From contig JAJFMD010000007.1 in NCBI GenBank assembly GCA_021772335.1, positions 186,001 to 250,000 on the forward strand: 64,000 nucleotides of DNA, in the 5' to 3' direction. Below are positions 38,634-47,296 of this stretch, piece after piece (positions within the stretch are counted from its first letter, which is position 1; every line of letters starts with the position of its first letter). The stretch comes from Chlamydiota bacterium (GTDB taxonomy: Bacteria; Chlamydiota; Chlamydiia; Chlamydiales; Rhabdochlamydiaceae). A program made the position numbers and the translations under genes. The notes beneath the pieces are model-generated. The model was not told where the DNA came from and did not search any database. It saw only the letters and a program-made list of their open reading frames with translations.

Positions 38634-38747
38634 ATGCAAATTCTCAAAAAATTCAAAACTATATTAACAAAAAATACTCTATATTACAAGCAAAAAACCA
38701 TTCAATACATAAGCAATTATTTTAATCCACGCCCTATTATAAATTAA
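38634..38747 (+). CDS. possible 37-aa basic peptide
   Basis: ATG frame with TGAGGA five bases upstream, encoding a Lys-rich, Tyr/Ile/Asn-rich peptide (starts MQILKKFKTILTK, ends NPRPIIN). It has no recognised family and the composition follows the AT-rich background. It lies before the hisS promoter, so it is not a classical His leader (no His codons). Support is the ribosome-binding site only. Confidence 0.2.
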   Translation: MQILKKFKTILTKNTLYYKQKTIQYISNYFNPRPIIN

Positions 38748-38808
38748 TTTAGTTATATCCTTTCTCAAGTTATTTAAGTTGTTTTACGTGAATGAGAATG
38801 ATTGCCAC

Positions 38809-38837
38809 TTTACTCTTTTGATTTCTATTCTTATAAT
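38809..38837 (+). promoter_or_regulatory. promoter of hisS-aspS
   Basis: TTTACT (38809-38814), a 17-base spacer, and a consensus TATAAT (38832-38837), 27 bases before the hisS ATG. The implied leader is short (about 20 bases) with no strong ribosome-binding site. Confidence 0.6.
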
Positions 38838-38863
38838 CGCAGAATTTTAAACGATAGCTTGCT

Positions 38864-40168
38864 ATGCAATATACAATTCCCAAAGGTGTTTACGATATTC
38901 TGCCCCATGATCCTAAGCAGGAAAATCAGTGGCGCTTAAGCAATCGCTGGTATTATATCGAAACGGTGATCCGCTCTATCGCAAAAAATTATGCTTATAG
39001 AGAGATTCGCACCCCAATTTTTGAATCGGCAGCTCTCTTTCAGCGAGGCATTGGGGAATCTTCAGATATCGTTAGCAAAGAGATGTATATTTTTGAAGAT
39101 AAAGCAAAGAGACTGCTTGCACTTCGTCCCGAAGGAACAGCTCCTGTTATGCGCGCTTTTATAGAAAAACGTCTCGATCTAGAGTCGCCTCCATACAAAT
39201 ATTTTTACTTTGGCCCAATGTTTCGTTATGAAAGACCCCAAGCTGGACGCTATCGCCAACACTATCAATTTGGAGTAGAATCTATTGGCGACGCAAGTGT
39301 CGAGCAAGATGCTGAAATTATTGAAATGCTCTGCCATATCTATCAAAAGCTCGGACTGAAACAACTCAATGTATTGATCAATTCTATCGGTGATAGCGCA
39401 TCGCGTGAAAATTACCGCGAGGCCCTACGCTCTTATCTTAAACCCTACTTCGCAGATCTATCAAAAGATAGTCAGGAGCGTTTTACAAAGAACGTACTGC
39501 GCATCCTAGATTCTAAAGATGTCAAAGATCGAGAGATCCTTAAAGAAGCTCCAAAGATCACAGACTTCTTAAGTGCCGAAGCTCGTATGCGGTTTGAAAG
39601 ACTTCAATCTCTTTTATCTAAACAAGACATTGCATTTACGATTGCCCCTGAACTTGTCCGCGGCCTAGATTATTACAATCAAACTGTATTTGAAATCACA
39701 AGCGGTGAGCTTGGAGCTCAAAATAGCCTCGGAGGTGGAGGGCGTTTTGACGGTCTACTATCTGAACTCGGCGGCACTGACTTGCCTGCATGCGGCTTTG
39801 CTACAGGACTTGAACGCCTTTTACAAACAATGGACAAGCAAGGAGCTGCTTTTCCCGCTACGCCGGCTCCTTTTATTTCTTTAATCCCTCTTGGAGATTC
39901 GGCGCGCAACTTTTGCTTTGATTTAACCTACAAACTACGCCATCTTTTGATTCCTGCAGAGTGCGATTACCAAAGCAAAAAAGTTGGCAAAGCTCTGCAG
40001 CGCAGTGTGAGCAGTGGAGCTGATTTCTGTCTTGTGCTCGGAGAAGAAGAATTAAAAAGTTGCTCTGCTGAATTAAAAAACCTTAAAACACGCGAACTGA
40101 TGAAAGTTCCTCTAGACCAGCTCGCTGACAAAATTCATCAACTCTATAATGAGAGCTCAAAACAGTGA
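38864..40168 (+). CDS. hisS: histidyl-tRNA synthetase
   Basis: Class II synthetase, 434 aa. Motif 2 context (YERPQAGRYRQHYQFGVE), LRPEGTAPVMRAF, and the histidine-specific LVRGLDYYNQTVFE are intact, followed by a C-terminal anticodon-binding domain. It overlaps aspS by four bases (GTGA), so the two are coupled, as in Chlamydia. Confidence 0.97.
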   Translation: MQYTIPKGVYDILPHDPKQENQWRLSNRWYYIETVIRSIAKNYAYREIRTPIFESAALFQRGIGESSDIVSKEMYIFEDKAKRLLALRPEGTAPVMRAFIEKRLDLESPPYKYFYFGPMFRYERPQAGRYRQHYQFGVESIGDASVEQDAEIIEMLCHIYQKLGLKQLNVLINSIGDSASRENYREALRSYLKPYFADLSKDSQERFTKNVLRILDSKDVKDREILKEAPKITDFLSAEARMRFERLQSLLSKQDIAFTIAPELVRGLDYYNQTVFEITSGELGAQNSLGGGGRFDGLLSELGGTDLPACGFATGLERLLQTMDKQGAAFPATPAPFISLIPLGDSARNFCFDLTYKLRHLLIPAECDYQSKKVGKALQRSVSSGADFCLVLGEEELKSCSAELKNLKTRELMKVPLDQLADKIHQLYNESSKQ

Positions 40169-41934
40169 AATCCTATCAAAGAACACATACATGCGGTGCA
40201 TTACGCCATTCTAATATTGGAAAACAAATTACTTTGTGTGGATGGGTTCATCGAAGACGAGATCATGGCGGCTTAATTTTCATCGATCTACGTGACCGCT
40301 TTGGAATCACTCAAATTATTTTTGATCCAAAAAAATTCGAACAAATACATCGCGCAGCCGAGGATTTGCGCAGTGAATGGGTTATTGGTATCGAAGGACG
40401 CGTCATTGCACGGGCTGAAGGGATGGCAAATAAAAATATGCCAACTGGTGATATTGAAATTGAGGCATCCTCGCTCGAAGTATTCTCACGAGCTGAAACA
40501 CCCCCCTTTTCTATTTGTGACGAAACCATCGACGTCAATGAAGAGCTACGCTTAAAATACCGTTTTCTCGATATGCGCCGTGGCTATATCAGCAAGATGC
40601 TCACTCTGCGCCATGACATTACCCATGAAATTCGCTCATTTCTTAAAAACCACACCTTTATCGATATTGCGACACCTATTCTTTGTAAATCGACCCCAGA
40701 AGGCGCTCGAGACTTTCTCGTTCCTTCGAGGATACACCCCGGGCATTTCTACGCTCTTCCCCAATCTCCTCAACTATTTAAGCAACTACTGATGTTGGGA
40801 GGCATGGATCGCTACTACCAAATTGCACCTTGTTTTCGAGATGAAGATTTACGCTCCGATCGTCAACCAGAATTCACACAGATCGATATAGAAATGAGTT
40901 TCTCTAACTCAGATGAGTTAATGACGCTAATGGAATCGCTTTTCTCCGACCTGTTTAATAATTTTCTCAAGCTCAAAATAAAGACACCCTTCCAACGCAT
41001 GAAGCATGCTGATGCTGTTGAAAAATATGGCACAGATAGACCAGATTTGCGTTTTGGCATGACACTATGCCGCCTCGATGATCAAATCAAAAAATCAGAC
41101 TTTACGGTATTGATCGATGCTCTCAATAACGAAGGCTGCGTCAAAGCAATAACGATTAAAAATGGAGCAGAATTCTCAAGACGCAAGATCGATCGCTATA
41201 TCGAATTTGTGGGACAATTTGGCTTAAAAGGGCTCGCTTGGATCAAAAGACAAAATAACACATTTGCTTCGAGCATTGTTAAATTTTTCTCAGATGAACT
41301 ACTCTCTGAAATTGCGCAGTTAACCGATCTTCAAGAAGGAGATCTCCTTTTAATCGGCGCAGGACCCGATACTCAGGTCAACCAAGCCCTCGATCACTTA
41401 AGACGTCATATTGCCGAGGAAAATCAATTGATCCCTTCCAATCACTATAGCTGTTTATGGATCACTGACTTTCCAATGTTTAACTATGATGCCCAAGAAA
41501 AACGCTACAAAGCAGAGCACCACCCCTTTTCAATGCCTATGGAAGAAGATCTCGATTTTCTTAAAAGCGAGCCTATTAAAACCCGAAGCGTCGCATACGA
41601 CCTCGTAATCAATGGGCTAGAGATTGGCGGGGGCTCTCAAAGGATTCATTGTGCAGAACTGCAGCAACAAATTTTTGAAGTTCTCGGCTTGAGCGCGCAA
41701 GAAATCGAAAGTAAATTTGGTTTCTTCCTCAATGCTTTGCGCTATGGAGCTCCACCCCATCTCGGTATTGCCTTTGGCCTTGATCGACTCGTGATGCTTT
41801 TTGGACAAACTCAAAACATCCGCGATGTAATCGCCTTTCCCAAGACCCAAAAGGCTAGTGACTTGATGATTGAAGCCCCATCTAAAGTACATCGAGAACA
41901 ATTGGAAGATTTAAATATCAAGGCTATGTTATAA
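40165..41934 (+). CDS. aspS: aspartyl-tRNA synthetase
   Basis: Class II bacterial-type AspRS, 589 aa. It has an N-terminal OB-fold anticodon domain (CGWVHRRRDHGGLIFIDLRD), a catalytic core with LPQSPQLFKQLLM and CFRDEDLRSDRQPEFTQID, and the bacterial GAD insertion (about residues 285-410). The motif 3 region GIAFGLDRLVMLF is intact. The start codon is GTG, overlapping the hisS stop. Bacterial AspRS of this type may be discriminating or not; the sequence alone does not settle this. Confidence 0.97.
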   Translation: MKSYQRTHTCGALRHSNIGKQITLCGWVHRRRDHGGLIFIDLRDRFGITQIIFDPKKFEQIHRAAEDLRSEWVIGIEGRVIARAEGMANKNMPTGDIEIEASSLEVFSRAETPPFSICDETIDVNEELRLKYRFLDMRRGYISKMLTLRHDITHEIRSFLKNHTFIDIATPILCKSTPEGARDFLVPSRIHPGHFYALPQSPQLFKQLLMLGGMDRYYQIAPCFRDEDLRSDRQPEFTQIDIEMSFSNSDELMTLMESLFSDLFNNFLKLKIKTPFQRMKHADAVEKYGTDRPDLRFGMTLCRLDDQIKKSDFTVLIDALNNEGCVKAITIKNGAEFSRRKIDRYIEFVGQFGLKGLAWIKRQNNTFASSIVKFFSDELLSEIAQLTDLQEGDLLLIGAGPDTQVNQALDHLRRHIAEENQLIPSNHYSCLWITDFPMFNYDAQEKRYKAEHHPFSMPMEEDLDFLKSEPIKTRSVAYDLVINGLEIGGGSQRIHCAELQQQIFEVLGLSAQEIESKFGFFLNALRYGAPPHLGIAFGLDRLVMLFGQTQNIRDVIAFPKTQKASDLMIEAPSKVHREQLEDLNIKAML

Positions 41935-41976
41935 CTATTAACTTTTGATTCATTGAATTAATTATAGGAGAATCTG

Positions 41977-42762
41977 ATGAAAAACAAGAAATGGATTTAT
42001 TCGTTCTTTGCTATTACAGCACTAAGCTCGCCTCTGCTCCATGCTGAAATAGAAGAAATCACACAAGAGCAAACGGCTCCCACCTACGACATTGCTGTTG
42101 TATCTGAATCGCTTGGTCACTTGCTAGGAAAAAACATCAGTTCAATCGGTAGTGATTTTGATATTGATCAAATCGTTAAAGGACTTAAAGACTATCGCGA
42201 AGGAAAAGAAGCTCCATTAAACGATATGGAATGCATTAGCGCAATTACTGCAATTCAAGAAAAAGCTTTTAAAGATCTTGGTGAAAAAAATCTTCAAGCT
42301 GCAAATGAATATATGCAAAAACAAAAAGAAAACAAAAATATTCACATGCTAGAAGAAGGCAAGTTGCACTATCAAATCGATAAAGCTGGTGAAGGTGCTG
42401 TAGTTGAAGAGCACTCTGCTCCACTGATTCGTTATAAAGGAACTCTTCTCGATAACACAACTTTCGGGGAATCACAGTCTGAAGAGCGCATTGCGCTAGA
42501 CGAGACTATTGAAGGCATCAGCCGAAGCCTAGTAGGCATGAAAGAAGGTGAAAAACGCACAATCTATATCCATCCTGAACTCGGGTATGGAATGAGCGAT
42601 GCCCTTCCGCCTCAATCACTCCTTACATTTGAAGTCGAAGTTGTCAAAGCAAATGTTCCTGAAGATGAAGCTCAAAGTGAAGATGCCATTGATGAGCATC
42701 TAACAATGGAAAGTTTCGATCTTTCTGATGAGCTTGCTGAAACAGACGAAGATACTTTGTAA
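41977..42762 (+). CDS. mip: Mip-like FKBP peptidyl-prolyl isomerase
   Basis: 261 aa. Signal peptide with cleavage near LLHA-E (residue 24), an FKBP_N dimerisation helix (residues 30-125), and an FKBP catalytic domain (about residues 135-230) with YKGTLLDNTTFGESQSEE and MKEGEKRTIYIHPELGYG. An acidic C-terminal tail of about 30 residues follows. Unlike the lipoprotein Mip of C. trachomatis, the signal region has no cysteine, so it should be a soluble periplasmic or secreted protein. Equivalent by position to CT541. Confidence 0.92.
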   Translation: MKNKKWIYSFFAITALSSPLLHAEIEEITQEQTAPTYDIAVVSESLGHLLGKNISSIGSDFDIDQIVKGLKDYREGKEAPLNDMECISAITAIQEKAFKDLGEKNLQAANEYMQKQKENKNIHMLEEGKLHYQIDKAGEGAVVEEHSAPLIRYKGTLLDNTTFGESQSEERIALDETIEGISRSLVGMKEGEKRTIYIHPELGYGMSDALPPQSLLTFEVEVVKANVPEDEAQSEDAIDEHLTMESFDLSDELAETDEDTL

Positions 42763-42771
42763 TCTAAATCG

Positions 42772-43254
42772 ATGGAGGTCGTTTTATTTGAACCAGAAAT
42801 TCCACAAAACTGTGGAAATGTGATTCGCACATGTTTGGCAACAAATAGCGGCCTCACCCTTGTCCGGCCTTTAAGCTTTTCTCTTTCCGATAAGTATCTC
42901 AAACGCTCAGGCCTTGACTATGTCAAAAATTTTCCAATTCAATGCATCGATAACCTCGAAGCATATTTAGAGCAAAACCAATCAGACTTTTATTTCTTTT
43001 CAAGCAAAGCAAAGAGATCCTACTCAGAGATAAACTTTTCTCCAAATAGCACATTGATTTTTGGTTCAGAAACTGGTGGATTGCCTGATAAATATCAGGA
43101 AAGATGGGGAGATCGATTTTATACGATTCCCATGCATTCAAAGGTGCGCTGCCTTAATCTTGCAAATAGCGTTGCAATTGTGCTTTACAAAGCATGGGAA
43201 ACCAATCAATTTGATTTTTGTAATCTTAAGAAACAGTCTCAGCTGATAAGATAA
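42772..43254 (+). CDS. trmL: tRNA 2'-O-methyltransferase TrmL (SpoU/SPOUT family)
   Basis: 160 aa SPOUT methyltransferase that methylates the wobble-base ribose of certain tRNA-Leu. Trefoil-knot motifs are clear: PEIPQNCGNVIRTCLATNS, LIFGSETGGLPDKY, and CLNLANSVAIVLYKAWE. It starts nine bases after the mip stop and overlaps the convergent trxA by 29 bases. Confidence 0.92.
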   Translation: MEVVLFEPEIPQNCGNVIRTCLATNSGLTLVRPLSFSLSDKYLKRSGLDYVKNFPIQCIDNLEAYLEQNQSDFYFFSSKAKRSYSEINFSPNSTLIFGSETGGLPDKYQERWGDRFYTIPMHSKVRCLNLANSVAIVLYKAWETNQFDFCNLKKQSQLIR

Positions 43255-43558
43255 ATTCTTTGATTGTATCTGCATCACGTAAACCGACCAGTCTATTCAC
43301 TTCCTGTCCATCTTTAAATAAAATCAAAGTTGGAATCGATGTCACCTGATAAGTAGAGGCAATTTGCTGAGAATTATCGATATTGAGTTTAACAATACGC
43401 GCTTTGCCTGAAACTTCATCAGCAACTTTTTCCAAAACTGGCGCAAGCATGCGGCAAGGCCCACACCATTCAGCATGAAAATCAACAAGTGTTATACCTT
43501 GTTTGATCTCTTGCTCAAAACTTTCATCATTTAATAATTTGATTTCCTGTTTGGCCAT
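43226..43558 (-). CDS. trxA: thioredoxin
   Basis: 110-aa cytosolic thioredoxin with the active-site WCGPC in FHAEWCGPCRMLAP and the cis-Pro segment TSIPTLILFKDG. The frame opens 12 codons earlier, but ATG 43558 has GGAGGG directly upstream. Its 3' end overlaps trmL. A promoter and palindrome lie about 90-115 bases upstream. Confidence 0.96.
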   Translation of the reverse strand: MAKQEIKLLNDESFEQEIKQGITLVDFHAEWCGPCRMLAPVLEKVADEVSGKARIVKLNIDNSQQIASTYQVTSIPTLILFKDGQEVNRLVGLRDADTIKEFILSAETVS

Positions 43559-43642
43559 ATTTCCCTCCAGATCGCCATGTCGGATTAAAAGCACCCATTT
43601 TGAGTTTGCCTAAAATGGCAAATTCTCAATATTTGTAATGAC

Positions 43643-43675
43643 ATTTTAAGAATGCTCATTACCTGTTCAACAGGT
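43643..43675 (-). promoter_or_regulatory. trxA promoter with overlapping palindrome
   Basis: On the minus strand TTGAAC (43670-43665), 16 bases, TAAAAT (43648-43643). The minus-35 box is embedded in a 15-base palindrome, ACCTGTTCAACAGGT (43661-43675, 7-bp arms around one base), which looks like a repressor operator. The implied leader is about 75 bases. Confidence 0.45.
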
Positions 43676-43703
43676 AGTCTTAATCGCTTATATAATATTA
43701 CAG

Positions 43704-43838
43704 GGCTGCTAAAAAACTTGCATTCTGAAAAAACTCTTTACTGAGAAAGAAACTCTAAAAAAGCTTCTTAATGAACAATAAAGATTTTCTGCAAAAAGGA
43801 TAAATTCCAATGTTTGGAATGAGTTTTTTGGGCAGTCC
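43704..43838. repeat. MITE-like element, second long copy
   Basis: About 135 bases with terminal inverted repeats GGCTGCTAAAAAAC (43704-43717) and GTTTTTTGGGCAGTCC (43823-43838, complement GGACTGCCCAAAAAAC). The right half (GATAAATTCCAATGTTTGGAATGAG-like) matches the right half of the 24464 copy (AATAAATCCCAGTGACTGGAATGAG-like). Non-coding. Confidence 0.6.
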
Positions 43839-43889
43839 ATTATAGATTCATCATACAAAAAGCTCTTCATTTTGAACAAGATACTATTA

Positions 43890-44543
43890 TCATGGCGGAG
43901 AACCTTCTGCTCCCGATTCATACCAATGACGAAGCTCATCAATTGCATTTCGCAAGCGTAACAAAATTTGCTTTTGAGCCTCTTTCTTTTCAAGACCGCT
44001 GAATTCTTCATAACGAATTGGCGAACCAAAAACACATGCAGTTTTTCCCCTTAGCTTAGGAAACTTCCTGCGACGTCCCCATACCTCATGAGAACCAGCA
44101 ATATAAGCCGGAATAACCGCTGTCCTCGCCATGTAAATCAAAGATCCGAGTCCGGGCTTAAATGAACCGAGATGGTTTTCATAGCTACGACTACCTTCAG
44201 GAAACATCACAATTTTTTTTCCCTGTTCTAGCAAGTGACGCGTCTTTCGAAAAACAGAAATATTTTTTGCATCGAGTTGAATAGGATGTGAATTTAACGC
44301 TTCTATTAGGTTTGCAAATAAAGGATAGCGAAATAAAGAGCTCCTAGCGAGAAAATGGACTTCTTCATCACTAGAAATTGCTAAAATAGGAGGATCATAA
44401 AATGATGTATGATTGCTTGCAATGATTGCACCGTGATTCCATCTATGCTCAAGACCATAGACACGATGACGATAGAAAAGACGAAAGAATCCACGTGTAT
44501 TCAACCAAATAAAACGATAAAACGGTTTCATTTTCTTCCGCAT
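43890..44543 (-). CDS. plsC: 1-acyl-sn-glycerol-3-phosphate acyltransferase
   Basis: Makes phosphatidic acid from lysophosphatidic acid at the inner membrane. Acyltransferase motifs are SNHTSFYDPP (NHxxxxD) and MFPEGSRS. It is 217 aa. ATG 44543 has no clear ribosome-binding site; the internal ATG at 44531 follows GGAAG and may be the real start. Fifteen bases after cmk. The order uppS-cdsA-cmk-plsC is as in C. trachomatis. Confidence 0.93.
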   Translation of the reverse strand: MRKKMKPFYRFIWLNTRGFFRLFYRHRVYGLEHRWNHGAIIASNHTSFYDPPILAISSDEEVHFLARSSLFRYPLFANLIEALNSHPIQLDAKNISVFRKTRHLLEQGKKIVMFPEGSRSYENHLGSFKPGLGSLIYMARTAVIPAYIAGSHEVWGRRRKFPKLRGKTACVFGSPIRYEEFSGLEKKEAQKQILLRLRNAIDELRHWYESGAEGSPP

Positions 44544-44558
44544 AGATTTCTCTGCGGA

Positions 44559-45245
44559 CTACCTCTTTTGTTCTGAAAACTTCTTTAATTTGTATTCTAG
44601 AATCTTATCGACAACTAGATCAATAGAAAGTTCAGAAGTATCGATAGAAAATGCATTTTCAGGGCAAATTAAAGGAGCAAGTTCACGTGTTGAATCAAAA
44701 TGATCACGTTCAATGATCGCTTTTAAAATTGATTCATAATTTGTCTTTAATGCTTCTGCGGGGTACTTTTTCTTCAATTCATCATAGCGACGGAGCGCCC
44801 TTACTTCAGGTCTTGCAGACAAGAAAATTTTTATCTCAGCATTAGGAAAAACAATGCTTCCCATATCTCGACCTTCAAATACAGCACTACCTTTTGCTCC
44901 ATAATCACGCTGCATCTTCCAAACAAATTCCCGAACTTTACGCATAGCTGCAATTTTTGAAGCAACCTGAGTCACTTCTAATGAACGAATCTCTCTTGTG
45001 ACTTCTTCATTATAAATAAAATAGCGCTTTGCTCCCCCATCTCCTCGGATTTCAAATGTAAAATTCTCAAAGAATTGGTTTAATTCACTTTCGTTATTTA
45101 ACTCGATCTTTTTACGCAATAATGCCAACGCAACAGCTCTATACATTGCTCCAGTATCATAGTAAACAAGGTGCAAGCAATCAGCAACACGACGAGCAAC
45201 AGTCGTCTTACCTGTACCCGAAGTTCCGTCGATTGTTATAATCAA
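44559..45245 (-). CDS. cmk: cytidylate kinase
   Basis: Phosphorylates CMP and dCMP. P-loop GTSGTGKTTVARRVA (residues 7-21), YYDTGAMYRAVAL, and FEGRDMGSIVFPNAE are typical. It is 228 aa. The start codon is TTG 45245, six bases after GGGAG, and the family N-terminus begins at this codon. Ten bases after cdsA. Confidence 0.95.
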   Translation of the reverse strand: MIITIDGTSGTGKTTVARRVADCLHLVYYDTGAMYRAVALALLRKKIELNNESELNQFFENFTFEIRGDGGAKRYFIYNEEVTREIRSLEVTQVASKIAAMRKVREFVWKMQRDYGAKGSAVFEGRDMGSIVFPNAEIKIFLSARPEVRALRRYDELKKKYPAEALKTNYESILKAIIERDHFDSTRELAPLICPENAFSIDTSELSIDLVVDKILEYKLKKFSEQKR

Positions 45246-45255
45246 TTTTTTCTCC

Positions 45256-46125
45256 CTAGAATAGCATTAAGAAAAAGTAAACAATAGGTGTCGTAAATAA
45301 AAGTGAATCGAGCATATCGAGAATACCACCTAATCCAGGTAGTACATTGCTATCCTTGACAAGAGCATCTCTTTTAAATAGAGACTCGGCGAGATCACCA
45401 ATTTCAGCTAAAATTCCAATAGCCGTTCCTAGATAGAATGCTTCAAAAATATGCAATTCAAAACCACCATTTGAATACAGCTGTCCCAAATATGCAATCA
45501 AAACACTCATGCCAACGGCAGCAAAAAGACCAGCAATCGCTCCTTCAACTGTTTTTTTAGGGCTAAGCTTAGGAGCTAACTTACGTTTGCCAAAGATACA
45601 GCCTATAAAATAAGCAGCTACATCAGTGATCTTTGTTACAGCAATGAGGTATAAAATCCACCATCTACCATCGCATGGAACTAGATCTGTTTGATCACAA
45701 AAAAATAAGATACCGAGCAATAAGCTTAAAGGCACCGAAATATATATAATACCAAAGAACTCAGCTGAAATACGCAAAAGTGCGTTCGAAATATCATTAA
45801 AATGATTAATGAAGAGGATTACAACTGCAGCAAAAAGACAAAAAAGAGGCCACCCTAAAGAAAAGTGCAGTGTAAGACCGATGCTATATGATAGGACAAT
45901 AGCTAAAGCAAAAATAACCATTGTGCGATAGGAGAGTTCGATGCCCTTAGTTTTGAACATTTGAGCATATTCCCAGATCGCAACCACCGTTAAGATTGAT
46001 GCCAAAGCAATCATTGCAAAACGCGCAATAGGATGATGGGAAAAAATTACAAGCGCTCCAACAATAAAAATCATGATTGAAGAAACGATAAGACGCCTAC
46101 TGAGATCTGCCATTTTTTTCTTCAT
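45256..46125 (-). CDS. cdsA: phosphatidate cytidylyltransferase
   Basis: Integral membrane enzyme making CDP-diacylglycerol. About eight hydrophobic segments; the family motif near the C-terminus reads KRDALVKDSNVLPGLGG followed by ILDMLDSL. The usual His and Arg of PGHGGxxDRxDS are Leu and Met here, while the Asp residues are kept. I start at ATG 46125, which overlaps the uppS stop (ATGA), giving 289 aa. Confidence 0.92.
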   Translation of the reverse strand: MKKKMADLSRRLIVSSIMIFIVGALVIFSHHPIARFAMIALASILTVVAIWEYAQMFKTKGIELSYRTMVIFALAIVLSYSIGLTLHFSLGWPLFCLFAAVVILFINHFNDISNALLRISAEFFGIIYISVPLSLLLGILFFCDQTDLVPCDGRWWILYLIAVTKITDVAAYFIGCIFGKRKLAPKLSPKKTVEGAIAGLFAAVGMSVLIAYLGQLYSNGGFELHIFEAFYLGTAIGILAEIGDLAESLFKRDALVKDSNVLPGLGGILDMLDSLLFTTPIVYFFLMLF

Positions 46126-46898
46126 GCTCCACCCCAACGACGCTTTCTATTCTGATAAGTTGCTATAACATCTAGTAAATCTTTTGCCATAAAATCTGGA
46201 AACATTTTATCAGAAATCACAATCTCCGAATAGGAGAGCTGCCAAAGCAAAAAATTGCTTATACGATATTCGCTGCTTGTTCTAATCAAAAGATCAGGAT
46301 CAGGCCAAGAAGCAGTATCTAGATAACTTGAAATTAACTGTTCCGAAATTTCCTCACGTGAGATTTTATCAGATAATAGATCATCTGCTATCTTATCAAA
46401 AGCTCTTTTTAAATCGTCACGTCCACCATAATTAATTGCCAAGACCAATGTTAAATTTTCACCCTTAGCAGTGGCCTCCATAGAACGATTCAAAGAATCT
46501 CTTACGGCAGAAGGCAATTTCTCAATATCCCCAATCACTGCTAATTTAACGCCTTGCTCAATCATTAAATCCTGTTTTTGATCAAGATATGTCGTACATA
46601 ACTCCATTAAAGCATTAATTTCTTCCTGCGAGCGCTTCCAATTCTCCGTTGAAAAAGAAAACAGTGTTAAAACTTTAATTCCAAGTTTACAAGCAGCTTG
46701 CACAAGAGAATCCATTCTCTCAGCTCCTTTCCAATGTCCTGCAACTAAAGGAAGCTCATGATTTGCTGCCCACCTTCTATTTCCATCCATAATGAAGGCA
46801 ATATGATGTGGAATTTTCGAAAGATCTATTGAATTTAAATCACTTTGCAAAAAGATTGACGGTGATTGTATCGACTGATCAGCAACAAGCGAATTCAA
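46122..46898 (-). CDS. uppS: isoprenyl transferase (undecaprenyl diphosphate synthase)
   Basis: Cis-prenyltransferase building the C55 carrier used for peptidoglycan. HIAFIMDGNRRWA (catalytic Asp), GHWKGAERM, FSTENWKRS, and the C-terminal DLLIRTSSEYRISNFLLWQ are intact. It is 258 aa. The start is TTG 46898 with TAGGAG eight bases upstream. First gene of uppS-cdsA-cmk-plsC. Confidence 0.95.
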   Translation of the reverse strand: MNSLVADQSIQSPSIFLQSDLNSIDLSKIPHHIAFIMDGNRRWAANHELPLVAGHWKGAERMDSLVQAACKLGIKVLTLFSFSTENWKRSQEEINALMELCTTYLDQKQDLMIEQGVKLAVIGDIEKLPSAVRDSLNRSMEATAKGENLTLVLAINYGGRDDLKRAFDKIADDLLSDKISREEISEQLISSYLDTASWPDPDLLIRTSSEYRISNFLLWQLSYSEIVISDKMFPDFMAKDLLDVIATYQNRKRRWGGA

Positions 46899-47296
46899 GT
46901 AGCAAACTCCTATTTTTCTATCGTTTTCTTCCCCTTTAAGCGCAACACATTTAACTAGACATAATCATATGGCGCAAGTATCCTTTCAAGGCAAAAGCAA
47001 AGCTTAATTTTAAAGGACCTTTAATCTACAAACTAGGAAGAGTTCGCAAATTGGGAATGAAATTATACCCCAGACAGGCATATCTTCAAGGGAAAAATGC
47101 ACATTCACCCTGAGCATAGTAGATGCAACGCTTCGTTCTAGTGATATATTTTAATATATAACACAAAGCGAGCTTTCAATATTTCAAATGGTTCTTTCAC
47201 TTAAGCTTTTCTCGTATAAATTTTTTTGAGAACATATAAATTCTCACCGTTGACGCAACAGCAATATATATTTTGAGAAGAGGTTGATCTAGGCTT
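46899..47296. other. divergent intergenic region uppS/secDF
   Basis: 398 bases. On the minus strand TTGCGC (46977-46972), 17 bases, and TTAAAT (46954-46949) could be a uppS promoter. On the plus side a small inverted repeat, TGAGAA/TTCTCA (47227-47246), and a TATAAA box near 47215 precede secDF. CT449, found here in C. trachomatis, has no counterpart. No RNA gene seen. Confidence 0.4.

Larger units (their letters stand above)
38504..38863. other. AT-rich divergent intergenic region uhpC/hisS
   Basis: 360 bases. It contains the hisS promoter (38809-38837), a TATACT box on the minus strand near 38554 that could serve uhpC but lacks a good minus-35, and a 37-codon frame (38634-38747). No RNA gene seen. 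Confidence 0.6.

Noticed and set aside
42269-42475. Minus-strand open frames inside mip, trmL, hisS and aspS
   Set aside because: They are shadows of well-identified genes on the other strand, with no ribosome-binding sites or recognisable sequence.
46899-47296. tRNA or small gene between uppS and secDF
   Set aside because: No cloverleaf, no T-loop motif, and frames are short with no ribosome-binding site.
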